64,000 nt of DNA from Oleiphilus messinensis (GCF_002162375.1 NZ_CP021425.1:5630501-5694500), one strand, 5' to 3'; counted from the first letter of the stretch, positions 1 to 9,646 are shown. The notes: generated by a model from the letters alone, not told the origin. Made by a program: numbers and translations.

Positions 1-37
1 CCTGACGGACTTGCGCCAAATACTCATCAATTAACAT
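1..37 (-). CDS. 5' end of an unidentified gene, cut by the window edge
   Basis: Only the first 12 codons are present, reading MLIDEYLAQVRQ on the minus strand. The start is supported by a clear GGAGG ribosome-binding site about six bases upstream, at about 44-48. Too little is left to name a product. Confidence 0.5.
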   Translation of the reverse strand, partial: MLIDEYLAQVRQ

Positions 38-189
38 GGAAACCTCCAAAAAACATTATCGCGGCAGGCTCGACAGACTGAATTCAAGCAGCAATCCGAG
101 CAATCGTTACCCAAACGGCACGAAACTATATACAAACCGGAAAATGTTTACAATGAATACATAAAATTCACCCCCTCAACGCAACCCAA

Positions 190-1038
190 TTATTCAGCAA
201 AAAAACGCGCTACATTCTCCCAGACTTCAGGCTGCCGCACGATTGCTCTATGACCAAATCCGGTTGTGGATACAAAGGTGGCATCCGACCAGTTTTTGTA
301 TATCAGCTTGGAATCCTGAAACGGAACTTCCCGGTCCTCCGTATCATGAATAATCAATGCTTTCGTACTTGAAGTACGCACGCGCTCTGCGATATCCAGA
401 TCACTGGCTGGAACGCCTACCTGCTCCTCGATCAATTGAATAAAGCGTCGGGTTGCGCCTTTGGGCAAACCTATAAATCCCGCAAACCGGTGTAATACCG
501 ATACTATCGAAGACGGGCTGGAGATCAAAACAGCTTTGTTACAGTTCAGCCCTTCGGATAGCGCAATTCCCAGAGCACTTCCCCCCATGGAATGGCCAAC
601 TATCCCGTTAAATGGGCCCAGATGTTCCACCACAGCTTTAATTGCCCGGGCAAACATCACGGGATTGGCCTGCTTCCCTATAGAATGACCATGGGCCGGA
701 GCGTCCATCGCGTAAACCTCAAAACCCTTATGCAGAAGTGGATCAACAAATCCTGCCAACTGCGTTGCACGGCTTTCCCAACCGTGAACCAACAGAATTT
801 TGGGTGCCGGTTTAGCGACTTTTTCCGATGGCTCATCCGTGGGACGCCAATGGATTACGCTAATCCCACTGTCCAGTATTTCTCGCCGCCCTTGCGCTTC
901 TTTGACCTCCTCCCAGTCCCGCAATGGGTGTTTACGCGGCGTCAAAAACAGGTCTCTCGCTCTTATTGCTGTCGAAGTTGGGGTTAACAACCCCAGTACG
1001 GTGTTTTTACTTCGAAACATTTGCATTGCCATGTTCAT
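190..1038 (-). CDS. alpha/beta hydrolase fold protein
   Basis: A probable cytoplasmic serine hydrolase of 282 residues; the substrate is unknown. The nucleophile elbow GHSMGG places the catalytic Ser near residue 150. An oxyanion-type HGW motif lies near 85 and AHGHS near 117. IHDTEDREVP supplies the likely acid (Asp near 235) and GFGHRA the His near 263, so the triad is complete. An open frame extends 22 codons further upstream, but GAGG sits just before the ATG at 1038, so that start is preferred. It is monocistronic here and precedes the DUF1302 gene on the other side by about 100 bases. Family assignment is firm and the reaction is not. Confidence 0.85.
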   Translation of the reverse strand: MNMAMQMFRSKNTVLGLLTPTSTAIRARDLFLTPRKHPLRDWEEVKEAQGRREILDSGISVIHWRPTDEPSEKVAKPAPKILLVHGWESRATQLAGFVDPLLHKGFEVYAMDAPAHGHSIGKQANPVMFARAIKAVVEHLGPFNGIVGHSMGGSALGIALSEGLNCNKAVLISSPSSIVSVLHRFAGFIGLPKGATRRFIQLIEEQVGVPASDLDIAERVRTSSTKALIIHDTEDREVPFQDSKLIYKNWSDATFVSTTGFGHRAIVRQPEVWENVARFFAE

Positions 1039-1141
1039 AATGACTTTCCTCTGTTTTCTGTTTACCAATCGTTCTTTAACAAGAACACATTTAAAAGCAT
1101 CCAAGGGCTAACCCGAGGTCAGCGTCCGATTCTGGTGAATT

Positions 1142-2515
1142 TCAAAAGCCCAATTCAAAGCCGACTAAAATACGATCACGCTCGGAAAACTGGCCATACA
1201 ACCCCTGCCTGGAACCGTAGAAGACATCTGCACCCGCCCAAATTTTCAGCTCACTGAGCAATTCGTGACTCACCTTTGGTCGAATCAGGCCATCATTGTT
1301 ATTGATAGAATGCAGGGCCAGGATCTCCGCTCTCCAGGTTTGGTTCACGAAATCGCTGCGCACGAGAAAACTGAAGGTCTGATCAAATTGATCTCGCACA
1401 GTGGTGTCCCGATAGTTAAACAAATACCGCTGGAACCACTGGGCACTGATCAGGGTATCTGACACCCCCTGCCAATCCAGCCCAAGAACAGAAGACAGCT
1501 CAGGGTGTTTATTAATACCGCCAGTTGCGCTTCTGGTCGCCGTCAAATATCGATCTGTGCGATAGCCCACTTCGGCTCTTAACGTGAAATCGCCCAATGC
1601 ATTGCTGGCTGAGCCACCGATAAGATGATTGCGCTTATACTCAGGTGAGATCAGGATCTGATTACGCTGAATTTGCTGAAACCAGACGGGCACGTCCTGA
1701 TAGTGATATAAATAATTCAGGGTCAGATCCCAACCTGCAGTGAAGGTGGAAAAACGTAAGCCCAATTCACTGTCTTCAAGGAGGTGTCCCGGTTTATCTG
1801 GCTCAGACAGACGAATCTGTCTTTGCTCACCGGGTGCAGGTACCGGAACCTCTTCAGGCGTCGTAACCTGGAAAGGCGTCCCCGGCTCCGCCAATTCATG
1901 GTAGGTCGTGTCAGGAATCCACAGCACTTGAAGCGTACTATCCTCTCCAATCGGGAAGATCACATTCGTCATCCAGGTCGGAATACGCGCGTCTTCAAAC
2001 TCATCCAGGATAAATTCACGGTACCGCTGCGGGTTCACCACATCCAATACTTTCAGGCCATCCGCTTGCCCCCACACCACTTGCTGTTTACCCAACCGCC
2101 ATTCCATATCCGGCAAGAACTTATGACTATATAGCGCTCCATCCACAAACCACTCCCGAATACCCAATTCAAATCGCTTATTCTGGTAGGCAGGTGCGGT
2201 GGCGCCAGAATAGGCAAAGGGCATGTGCGTTGCAGGCCCCAGATTGCCTACACCATCGGCTCGCACTCGCAGGCGAAGGGTCCAGCGCTGCTTCAGCCAG
2301 TTACCCTGCCATTGTGGCTCGATCTGGGCTTCAAATTTCTGGCTCTTTCCCTGATCCATATCGATGGCCCACTCCTGTTCCCAGGTCGCACTGAAATCGA
2401 CATCACCAAGATCAACTGCGGACACCGACGAAACACAACCAAGCAAACCTATCCCGCAGGCAAAGCCTGAAACACCAGACCGAACAACAAGATTCCGGAT
2501 AGCTGAAAACATCAC
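1142..2515 (-). CDS. DUF1302-like outer-membrane beta-barrel protein
   Basis: A 457-residue secreted protein with an N-terminal signal peptide ending near SVSAVD. Alternating aromatic and polar strands and a C-terminal Phe (ending GFELGF) are typical of outer-membrane barrels. The segment LGKQQVVWGQADG followed by DVVNPQRYREF is characteristic of DUF1302 proteins, which commonly sit beside RND exporters and LolA-like proteins. It starts two bases after the exporter gene ends, so the two are almost certainly co-transcribed. Inferred role: outer-membrane partner for the lipid or hydrophobic cargo moved by the exporter. The start may be the GTG at 2515 or the ATG next to it; AAGG lies just upstream. 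Confidence 0.8.
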   Translation of the reverse strand: MMFSAIRNLVVRSGVSGFACGIGLLGCVSSVSAVDLGDVDFSATWEQEWAIDMDQGKSQKFEAQIEPQWQGNWLKQRWTLRLRVRADGVGNLGPATHMPFAYSGATAPAYQNKRFELGIREWFVDGALYSHKFLPDMEWRLGKQQVVWGQADGLKVLDVVNPQRYREFILDEFEDARIPTWMTNVIFPIGEDSTLQVLWIPDTTYHELAEPGTPFQVTTPEEVPVPAPGEQRQIRLSEPDKPGHLLEDSELGLRFSTFTAGWDLTLNYLYHYQDVPVWFQQIQRNQILISPEYKRNHLIGGSASNALGDFTLRAEVGYRTDRYLTATRSATGGINKHPELSSVLGLDWQGVSDTLISAQWFQRYLFNYRDTTVRDQFDQTFSFLVRSDFVNQTWRAEILALHSINNNDGLIRPKVSHELLSELKIWAGADVFYGSRQGLYGQFSERDRILVGFELGF

Positions 2516-2516
2516 C

Positions 2517-5500
2517 TTAAAATCCTTTTTTCATTGCACGTTTGGTAAAGACCTGATCAAGAACCGGAGTTTGATAATCAACCTCACGGACTTGGAATAC
2601 CGTGCTGTGTCCAGTCTTAAGATTTTTTATGGTGAGTTTGTGACGCGTCCAAATACCATCAACTAAACGAATATCTTCAGCGGCAAGGGTTTTCAACGGA
2701 TTCCCTTTCGGATCCCAATATTCTCCTGCAAAAACAACCCAGTTACGGCTATCAACCCAGAACTGGTATCGGCCATACCCCAACTCGTCGGCAATGGCTT
2801 CAGAACGAGGTTTTGCTTCAACCAGATAGGCCGGTTGACCGGAATGGTCTTTCTGTTGCAGCGTTGTGAAGTAATAATCCCCCGCTTCAATCTTGCGCTC
2901 TTTTTTGATGTCTTCGTAAGTGAAGTCTGTCCCGAGGAAGTAATCACCCCGGTCCGATGCCGAAATACGTCGCACCTTACGCAGCGCCGGCAGGTAAAGC
3001 CACTGGTCATCATCCAGCTCCGCGTTCGGGTAGTCATAGGTCAAAAATGCGGTGCCTTTAACATTGGCAGGCTCGCTGTAATACAAAATGGTGCGTTTCT
3101 CATCACCAAAATACTTACGATACCCCAATGTCTCACGTTCTCTGGTTTTACCCCGGCTGTCCACCAAGGTCATCGAGAGCCGTTGGGTCACGTACTCACC
3201 ATCATCTTGCTGATTGATCTGAGCAACGATCCAGTCACCTTTGGGTAATTCATCTGCATGGCCTGGCGATGACCAAGTCAGCACACCAAGAAATATCACG
3301 GCCACGAGCACAGAAGCTGTGGTTGCCCAACGGGCCTGATTCGATTGTGGCGCAAACTCGACACGAATAAATTGTGGCCGAAAAACCTTAATCAGCGCAG
3401 GTAACAGCGTCATACTGGCGATGAAACTGGTGGTAACCGACAACGCAACGATAGTGCCGAAGTTGTTCAAAGGAACGACCTGACTGGAGATCAAAACACC
3501 AAAGCCACAGGCAATTGCCAGGAAGTTAAAAAACAGTGCACGCCCGGTAGATGGAAACAGAGCATCCAGTGCGGCATCCAGGTGACCTTCGTGCAGTCGG
3601 TACAAGGCCCGCAAGCGGTCAATCGTGTGAATGGCAAAATCAACACCGAGCCCGATAGCCACCGAAGCAAACATCGAGGTACCAATACCAAGATCGATAT
3701 CAAGGTATACCATCGCGGAGTAAACCAACAGAATAGAGCTCACCACTGGCAACATGGCGTACAGACCGGCAACAGGTGAACGGAATAACAGACTCGCAAC
3801 CAGCCAGACCAGAAATAACGCCAGCCCCAACCCGGCGACATGACTTGCCCCCAGATCTTTGATCCAGTGATAGTTCAGATTCACCCGACCACTTAAATTT
3901 GCAGAGATCGAATCAGTATTGAATTCCTCGGAAATGTAGTGTTGCAATGCCTCGACAACCGGTTTCGTTTCCTGAAAGTGGCCATCATTTAGCGTTACCC
4001 TGACATTAGCGAGCCGGTAGTCATAATCAATCTCTTCCTGAAAATCCGTAGGATTGCCGGAAGCAGAATAGAGTAAAAAATATTGTGCCGTGAGATCTTT
4101 CGAGTCGGGCAGCGTATAGGCATCCGAAGCCCCCTCATTTAAAGCTCGATTCATCTGTTTGAGATAATCGACAATGGATGTGCTGCCGGTAACATGGGGA
4201 AGGGTTTCAGCGAAGCGTTGCAAAGCCTCGATACGACTCAGATTTTCCGGATCAAAAAGATCTTCTGCAGTTGGCGTTTCAATCACAATATTCAAATTGT
4301 TTGAGCCATCAAGATGGTTATTGATCGCCTGATCTGCAGCAACAATGGCTTCCGATGGATGGAAGGTTCCGATACGGTTTTCATCAACTTGTAACTGGCT
4401 GGCAGAGTAGGCTCCAAAAGCCATCAAGACGACAAAAAGAGTGATGGTCAATGGTGCAAAGCGGACACTGATTCGCCCCAGAAACTGCATCAGCTGACTA
4501 AACAGATCCGGCTTGTTTTCCTGATGTGCGCGAATAAAAGAGCGGCTCGCGGAGGGCTGAAGCAAAGCCAGTGTCGCCGGTAAAAATACCATGGAGAAAA
4601 ACCAGGCGATGCAAACACCCAACGCGGTGAACAAACCAAAGTAGATAAACGGAGGCATGGTTGAAGCAAAATACAATCCCAGAAAGCCTGCAGCCGTGGT
4701 CAGTGTCGTCAACGTCACGGGGCGCCACATTTCGACCATGGTTTCAACGACAAGCCCTTTTCGGTTGGCTTCCGGGGAACGTGCCTGAAGCTCGAAATAA
4801 TGGCTATAGACATGAATCGCATCCGCGACAGAGATACCAATCAATATAACCGGCATGGCATTGGTAATCACAAAAAACGGCGTACCGTTCGCGGCCATAA
4901 TTCCCAACGTCATCAACACCGACGCCGCGATAATGACATTGCCAATCAGCCCTGGGCTCAGGCGTCGGAATGCAAAAATAATAATCAGCGTGATAATCAC
5001 ACCCGCCAGCGGATTAAGGCGCTGCGCATCCTGATCAATGTAGCTGCCGAGGTACCCGGCGATTGCCCCTTCCCCGGCAACATGTAATTGCTCACCAGAC
5101 TTGATCGGAGCCTGTTCAACCAAATCCAGAATCTGGCTATAGGTGGCTTCTACATCCGTATCATCGATGATTTCAGCGACAATGAGCGTTGCATTGTCGG
5201 TCTCGGAAACCAGAGTTCCCAGATATAATGGAAAATCGTGTATCGCGTTGCGCAATGCCTGCAACTGCTCCGGTGTTGATGGGATGGGATCCAAAAATGG
5301 ATTAACCTCCATCCCTTCTTCCGTGCCAACAATATTGCTTTCTGTGGCCAGGCTGACAACACGATCAGCATCAACGTTGGGCAAGGCGCTGATTTTCTCC
5401 GTCAACCAGCTCACAAGGGAGAGTGTTTCTGCATTATAAATACCCTGTGGATCCTCGGTTACAACCGCAACTACCATTGGATCACTCAGGCCAAACAACG

Positions 5501-5696
5501 CTTTAACTTTATCACGGTAAACCAGTGCGGGATTATCTGCAGCCAGGAAGGCGTCGGACCGGGTGTCTTTCACCAGCCCCGGCAAGAAACTTACAGCCCC
5601 GACGAAAAGCAATAGACTCATCACAATTAATGTCTTGGCGTAGCGAACAATAAAGCGGAAAATCTGCTCCGGCAGTACAGTTTCAGAATCAGGCAT
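2517..5696 (-). CDS. MMPL/RND exporter fused to a LolA-like domain
   Basis: A 1059-residue inner-membrane protein. Residues 1-800 form a typical MMPL-type RND exporter: two repeats of one helix, a large periplasmic loop and five helices, with the conserved GISVADAIHVYSH helix and its partner GLGVDFAIHTIDR. After the last RND helices there is another hydrophobic stretch ending SSPGHADELPKGDW near residue 812. It resembles a signal peptide and is followed by about 240 residues of the LolA_like (PF17131) outer-membrane lipoprotein-sorting family, containing QWLYLPALRKVRRIS. In most genomes these are separate adjacent genes; here one frame encodes both. It lies between marR and the DUF1302 gene, suggesting MarR-controlled export of lipid or hydrophobic compounds to the outer membrane. 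Confidence 0.88.
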   Translation of the reverse strand: MPDSETVLPEQIFRFIVRYAKTLIVMSLLLFVGAVSFLPGLVKDTRSDAFLAADNPALVYRDKVKALFGLSDPMVVAVVTEDPQGIYNAETLSLVSWLTEKISALPNVDADRVVSLATESNIVGTEEGMEVNPFLDPIPSTPEQLQALRNAIHDFPLYLGTLVSETDNATLIVAEIIDDTDVEATYSQILDLVEQAPIKSGEQLHVAGEGAIAGYLGSYIDQDAQRLNPLAGVIITLIIIFAFRRLSPGLIGNVIIAASVLMTLGIMAANGTPFFVITNAMPVILIGISVADAIHVYSHYFELQARSPEANRKGLVVETMVEMWRPVTLTTLTTAAGFLGLYFASTMPPFIYFGLFTALGVCIAWFFSMVFLPATLALLQPSASRSFIRAHQENKPDLFSQLMQFLGRISVRFAPLTITLFVVLMAFGAYSASQLQVDENRIGTFHPSEAIVAADQAINNHLDGSNNLNIVIETPTAEDLFDPENLSRIEALQRFAETLPHVTGSTSIVDYLKQMNRALNEGASDAYTLPDSKDLTAQYFLLYSASGNPTDFQEEIDYDYRLANVRVTLNDGHFQETKPVVEALQHYISEEFNTDSISANLSGRVNLNYHWIKDLGASHVAGLGLALFLVWLVASLLFRSPVAGLYAMLPVVSSILLVYSAMVYLDIDLGIGTSMFASVAIGLGVDFAIHTIDRLRALYRLHEGHLDAALDALFPSTGRALFFNFLAIACGFGVLISSQVVPLNNFGTIVALSVTTSFIASMTLLPALIKVFRPQFIRVEFAPQSNQARWATTASVLVAVIFLGVLTWSSPGHADELPKGDWIVAQINQQDDGEYVTQRLSMTLVDSRGKTRERETLGYRKYFGDEKRTILYYSEPANVKGTAFLTYDYPNAELDDDQWLYLPALRKVRRISASDRGDYFLGTDFTYEDIKKERKIEAGDYYFTTLQQKDHSGQPAYLVEAKPRSEAIADELGYGRYQFWVDSRNWVVFAGEYWDPKGNPLKTLAAEDIRLVDGIWTRHKLTIKNLKTGHSTVFQVREVDYQTPVLDQVFTKRAMKKGF

Positions 5697-5725
5697 TTTA
5701 ATTACCTCTCAATCTCGCAATTTTG

Positions 5726-5740
5726 ATGCGTATACATGTA
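5726..5740 (-). promoter_or_regulatory. putative MarR operator A, upstream of the RND gene
   Basis: The 15-mer ATGCGTATACATGTA lies about 30 bases upstream of the exporter start. It matches sites at 5769-5783 and 6245-6259 at 13 of 15 positions or better. Position and similarity suggest an operator for the adjacent MarR protein. Confidence 0.6.
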
Positions 5741-5768
5741 TTAGAACCAAAGAAAAGCGCACACATAA

Positions 5769-5783
5769 ATGCATACGCATGTA
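5769..5783 (-). promoter_or_regulatory. putative MarR operator B, upstream of the RND gene
   Basis: The 15-mer ATGCATACGCATGTA is part of a longer imperfect palindrome just downstream of the marR stop codon and about 73 bases upstream of the exporter start. It shares the consensus ATGCRTAYRCATGTA with sites A and C, and its flank also matches that of site C. Confidence 0.6.
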
Positions 5784-5797
5784 ATAAACTCAATAAA

Positions 5798-6232
5798 TCA
5801 GCGCTTCAACTCCACGACCGCGTGTGTCAGCTTCAGCAATTCATTTTTAATATCATGCCCCAAACGCTTTGATACGAATTTCTGTGCATCATTCCAGCAC
5901 ACTTCTGCCGCTTTGAATAACGCTCGACCCGACTCGGTCAAAGCCAGTAACTTCTGCCTTCGGTCAACCCCGGGCCTGACTTCGATGAACCCGTCCCGAA
6001 TCAATGGTTTAACCCCCCGGGACAAGGTAGTTTGATCCAAAATCAGAATATCCTGCAATTGCGAGTTGGTGGTTTCACGCAGCAAATAGATGGCCCGCAA
6101 TATGGAATATTGACTGGTCTTTATGCCACAACTGGCCAGATAATGGTCGTAAATCTGACTCATCACCCGGTTTGCTTTACGCAACTCCAGGTTAAGGCAG
6201 GGTTCGATTTTGAATGTTTTTTCATCAGTCAT
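5798..6232 (-). CDS. MarR family transcriptional regulator
   Basis: A 144-residue winged-helix regulator. The central region contains SQYSILRAIYLLRETTNSQL, DQTTLSRGVKPLIRDGFIEV (recognition helix and wing start) and RPGVDRRQKLLALTESG (beta wing), the standard MarR order. It is transcribed toward the RND/DUF1302 pair about 100 bases away. The same 15-bp palindrome occurs upstream of both genes, so it probably represses itself and the exporter and is released by a hydrophobic ligand. No lipid or aromatic ligand can be named from the sequence. Confidence 0.88.
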   Translation of the reverse strand: MTDEKTFKIEPCLNLELRKANRVMSQIYDHYLASCGIKTSQYSILRAIYLLRETTNSQLQDILILDQTTLSRGVKPLIRDGFIEVRPGVDRRQKLLALTESGRALFKAAEVCWNDAQKFVSKRLGHDIKNELLKLTHAVVELKR

Positions 6233-6244
6233 GGCTTTGAATTA

Positions 6245-6259
6245 TACATGCATATGCAT
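6245..6259 (-). promoter_or_regulatory. putative MarR operator C, upstream of marR
   Basis: TACATGCATATGCAT, the reverse complement of the site A/B consensus, lies 13-27 bases upstream of the marR start codon. The core ATGCATATGCAT is a perfect palindrome. This is the expected position for an autoregulatory operator. Confidence 0.65.
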
Positions 6260-6298
6260 TTATGTCAACAAACAACGCCGAAACTATCTGCTAGAAAT

Positions 6299-7060
6299 TT
6301 AATGGCCATAGCGCTGCACAATGTCGTGGTAGACAGGATCACCCCTGAGGGCTTCCAGAGCCATTTGCCAGCGTTCCAATTCGCGCACAGCTGTAGACTT
6401 GGAAAATGCAAGGTACAGTTTTGAGTCGTAGACTTTCACGCCTGTGTTTTCGATCCTTGTACAATCAATTTCAAGCTTGCTGCATGTAGGCTTCAATCCC
6501 CATTCGCCCGCCGCAATCAAATCGGCTCTTCCGGCAACCAGCATCAGATAAATCATCGCTTCATCACGGGTTAAAAAAAGGTTCTTAAAACCCTCTCGAT
6601 CCAGCAGTGAGTGGGCAAAATAGTTCTGACGCACTGCGATACTTTCAACCCTGCGGGCATCATCAAATGAGCGGAGATCAACATTGGAGCCTTTTTGCTT
6701 GTAAAAATAAGTTGCATTGTCCAGCAGCGGACCAACCCAGTGGAACAAGTGCTCACGGGCTTCACTCCGCCCGACGCCGATCAATATTCGATCCGGTAAC
6801 GTTTGTGTTTCCCAGTAGGCCCGATCCCAAGGGAGCACTTCGATATTGTCAACATGATCAACGCGCTTCAAAAGCGCGCGCATCAAATCGACACAAACAC
6901 CCCGAAGTGACCCGTCTTCGGCATAGAAGCTAAAAGGTTCGAGGTTTTCGGTCATCACTTTGAATTCAGCGCGACTGGCCGTGGCAACAGCAATACAGGA
7001 AATGAGCCAAAAACAACTGCATGAAATGCAGAGCCTAACAAACGGAGAGAAGCGTTTCAT
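6299..7060 (-). CDS. solitary SBP_bac_3-type periplasmic binding protein
   Basis: A 253-residue exported protein with a signal peptide of about 28 residues. The mature start FKVMTENLEPFSFYAEDG, followed by GVCVDLMRALLKRV and RILIGVGRSEAREHLFHWVGP, matches the family-3 solute-binding fold used for polar amino acids and related ligands. No permease or ATPase gene is adjacent, so a transport role cannot be assumed; such lone proteins often serve as ligand sensors or remain uncharacterised. Five more binding proteins without transporter partners occur in this window. Confidence 0.8.
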   Translation of the reverse strand: MKRFSPFVRLCISCSCFWLISCIAVATASRAEFKVMTENLEPFSFYAEDGSLRGVCVDLMRALLKRVDHVDNIEVLPWDRAYWETQTLPDRILIGVGRSEAREHLFHWVGPLLDNATYFYKQKGSNVDLRSFDDARRVESIAVRQNYFAHSLLDREGFKNLFLTRDEAMIYLMLVAGRADLIAAGEWGLKPTCSKLEIDCTRIENTGVKVYDSKLYLAFSKSTAVRELERWQMALEALRGDPVYHDIVQRYGH

Positions 7061-7101
7061 ACTTTTGGCCCATTGAACGTCAATACCTTAAAAATAGCAG
7101 A

Positions 7102-7647
7102 CTATTGCACAACTTCCCGCCAAACCCCTTCGCCATTCCACACCTCCGCCGCATTCTGAATACTTGCTATTCGCGCCTTGTGCTCAGGTTCTGCCAGATC
7201 GGAAATTTCATAGATCAACCCACCCTGCTTATTTTCTGTGGAAAAATAAATAAGGTTCACTCCGGATGCGGGGATGGTGCACTCTTGAGCAATGAGCAAA
7301 CCTTGCGCCAATAGTTCCGTTCGCTTTTCTCGCAGCTCCTCGCGGGTCACCCAGGCAGAAACGTGCTGTAAGCCTTGCCCCTCACTGCTTGAAAACTCCT
7401 GAAAGATACTGGGAACATCGTCATGTTGCTCAATTAATTCAATTTGCAAATTGCCTGAATTAGCCAGGGCAATCGATACACTGGGAGAAGGTGATACCCT
7501 GCCACGATAGATAAACGGCTCAAAAGTGATGTTGCGCTTGATAAAAAAAGGACCGATACCTAACGTTTCCCCCCAATACTGCATTGCCTGATTGATATCT
7601 CTCACCACAAAGGCAATTTGCCTAATCTCCCCAAAACGCTGACTCAT
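7102..7647 (-). CDS. VOC (glyoxalase/dioxygenase fold) family protein
   Basis: A 181-residue cytoplasmic protein beginning with IRQIAFVVRDINQAMQYWGE, the usual first beta-alpha unit of the vicinal-oxygen-chelate fold. QIELIEQHDDVPS and LQHVSAWV provide further strands with candidate metal ligands (Glu and His), and NLIYFSTENKQGGLIYEISD is the C-terminal strand pair. It resembles the Glyoxalase_4 type. Reaction unknown. It is divergently oriented from the ABC exporter at 7853. Confidence 0.82.
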   Translation of the reverse strand: MSQRFGEIRQIAFVVRDINQAMQYWGETLGIGPFFIKRNITFEPFIYRGRVSPSPSVSIALANSGNLQIELIEQHDDVPSIFQEFSSSEGQGLQHVSAWVTREELREKRTELLAQGLLIAQECTIPASGVNLIYFSTENKQGGLIYEISDLAEPEHKARIASIQNAAEVWNGEGVWREVVQ

Positions 7648-7852
7648 TGTGTCGCACTCCTTTTCGTCCAGTTTTAATCGAGCCTGTTATCCATCAAGTA
7701 CTTCCCTATTCTGCCGTAGCCCGAAGTATTACCACAATAATCATCGACTTGTTTTTACAATTTTTGGGTATGGTTTATTGAAATCGATATGCCAAGCCCC
7801 CATTTACTGACCATCGGTCACCTCAATTCGAGCCATGCGAAGGAGCTCCGGC

Positions 7853-9646
7853 GTGAATACAAGCTCTCCAGTTCAGAACAGCCAATCAAACTCATCCCAA
7901 TGGACTGCCATTGTCTCTTCAGCAGGCTTTCTCGCGCCCTATCGACTCCCGGTCGCCTACGCCTTGCTCGCATTGCTATTTACAGCGGGTATAACGCTGT
8001 CGATTGGCCAGGGTGTCCGCTTGATGATCGACCAGGGCTTTGCTACCGCATCACCCGACCTGCTTGGGTATTACGTTTCTATATTTATGGTGCTCGTGGT
8101 CGCATTGGCCGTCGGGACTTTTACCCGATACTACTGGGTTACCTGGATTGGTGAACGGGTTGTCGCTGATATTCGAAAAACAGTATTCAATCACTTGATC
8201 AACCTGCACCCGGGCTTCTACGACAGTAACCGCGGGCTCGAAATTCAATCCCGCCTCACCGCTGATACGACCTTACTACAAGCTGTAATCGGCTCATCTG
8301 TTTCCGTCGCCTTGAGAAACATTATTATGATGATCGGTGGCGTGATCTGGCTGTTCATTACCAATGCCAAATTGACTGGCATTGTGATGGTTTCCGTCCC
8401 CTTCGTGATCGCCCCTATACTGATTTTTGGCCGCCGCGTGAGGGGCCTCTCCCGACAAACTCAGGATCGGGTTGCGGACGTTGGCTCTTACGTCGGTGAA
8501 GTGCTGACTCAAATTAAAACCGTGCAGGCCTACAATCATCAAGCGCAGGACATTAAACAATTTCATCACCATGTTGATGCAACGTTTGCGGTGGCCAAAC
8601 AAAGAATCGTGCAACGCGCATTACTCATCAGCATTGTCATCATTCTGGTATTGGGTGCGGTTGGTATGATGCTGTGGATCGGCGGAATGGACGTTATCGA
8701 GGGCAGCATTACCGGTGGCGAACTGGCGGCCTTTGTGTTTTACAGTATATTAGTCGGGGCAGCAGTCGGCTCTATCAGTGAGGTAATTGGAGAGTTGCAA
8801 CGCGCAGCCGGTGCCGCAGAACGGATCGTAGAACTACTGAACGCGCGCAGTGAAATTCAAGCTCCCGCCTCTCCTACAGTCTTACCCCCGAAAATTGAAG
8901 GCAATATTGACCTGCATGAAATCACCTTTGCCTACCCGAGTAGGCCAGAAGTCAACGCCATAGATCAATTATCTCTGCAAGTGAAACCCGGCGAAACACT
9001 CGCACTGGTCGGTCCATCCGGTGCTGGCAAGTCCACACTTTTTGATCTTCTACTGCGTTTCTTTGATCCACAATCCGGGCAGATTCGCCTGGAAAATACC
9101 CCTATTCAAAGTCTCGATCCAGAGATACTGCGCAGTTGCTTCGCTTTGGTCTCACAAACTCCCACGCTGTTCTATGGCACCATTGCAGATAATCTGCGTT
9201 ACGGAAGTCCTACCGCAACAGACGAGGCCATGATCGAAGCCGCCAAAGCCGCCAATGCCCATGATTTTATTGCGGCACTCCCCAACGGTTACCAAACCCG
9301 TCTGGGCGATGCCGGACTGGGTTTATCGGGAGGCCAGAAACAACGCCTGGCCATTGCCCGCGCCATTCTCAGCGACGCCCCTATCCTGCTTTTAGATGAA
9401 GCGACCAGTGCTCTGGATGCCCACAGTGAGTATTTAGTCCAACAGGCTCTCGAACGCCTTATGGCGGGCAAAACCACGTTGGTGATTGCCCATAGACTGG
9501 CCACCGTAAAAAATGCAGATCGCATCGCCGTGCTAAACCATGGCAAGCTGGAAGCCATTGGAACCCACGCCCAACTTCAGGAAAGCTCCCCACTGTATGC
9601 CCGACTCGCGAAGTTGCAGTTTGAGACGGAAGTTCCAATAAATTAA
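7853..9646 (+). CDS. ABC exporter, fused permease and ATPase (MsbA/LapB-like)
   Basis: A 597-residue half-transporter. Residues 1-320 form a six-helix ABC membrane domain with the family-typical TADTTLLQAVIGSS and TQIKTVQAYNHQ coupling segments. The ATPase has Walker A GPSGAGKST near 387, the signature LSGGQKQR near 490, Walker B ILLLDEATSALD and the H-loop VIAHRLATV. It would homodimerise in the inner membrane to export a lipid or hydrophobic substrate. A frame opens at ATG 7835, but AGGAG at 7841-7845 fits a GTG start at 7853. It converges with and overlaps the next gene by four bases at their stops. Confidence 0.9.
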   Translation: MNTSSPVQNSQSNSSQWTAIVSSAGFLAPYRLPVAYALLALLFTAGITLSIGQGVRLMIDQGFATASPDLLGYYVSIFMVLVVALAVGTFTRYYWVTWIGERVVADIRKTVFNHLINLHPGFYDSNRGLEIQSRLTADTTLLQAVIGSSVSVALRNIIMMIGGVIWLFITNAKLTGIVMVSVPFVIAPILIFGRRVRGLSRQTQDRVADVGSYVGEVLTQIKTVQAYNHQAQDIKQFHHHVDATFAVAKQRIVQRALLISIVIILVLGAVGMMLWIGGMDVIEGSITGGELAAFVFYSILVGAAVGSISEVIGELQRAAGAAERIVELLNARSEIQAPASPTVLPPKIEGNIDLHEITFAYPSRPEVNAIDQLSLQVKPGETLALVGPSGAGKSTLFDLLLRFFDPQSGQIRLENTPIQSLDPEILRSCFALVSQTPTLFYGTIADNLRYGSPTATDEAMIEAAKAANAHDFIAALPNGYQTRLGDAGLGLSGGQKQRLAIARAILSDAPILLLDEATSALDAHSEYLVQQALERLMAGKTTLVIAHRLATVKNADRIAVLNHGKLEAIGTHAQLQESSPLYARLAKLQFETEVPIN

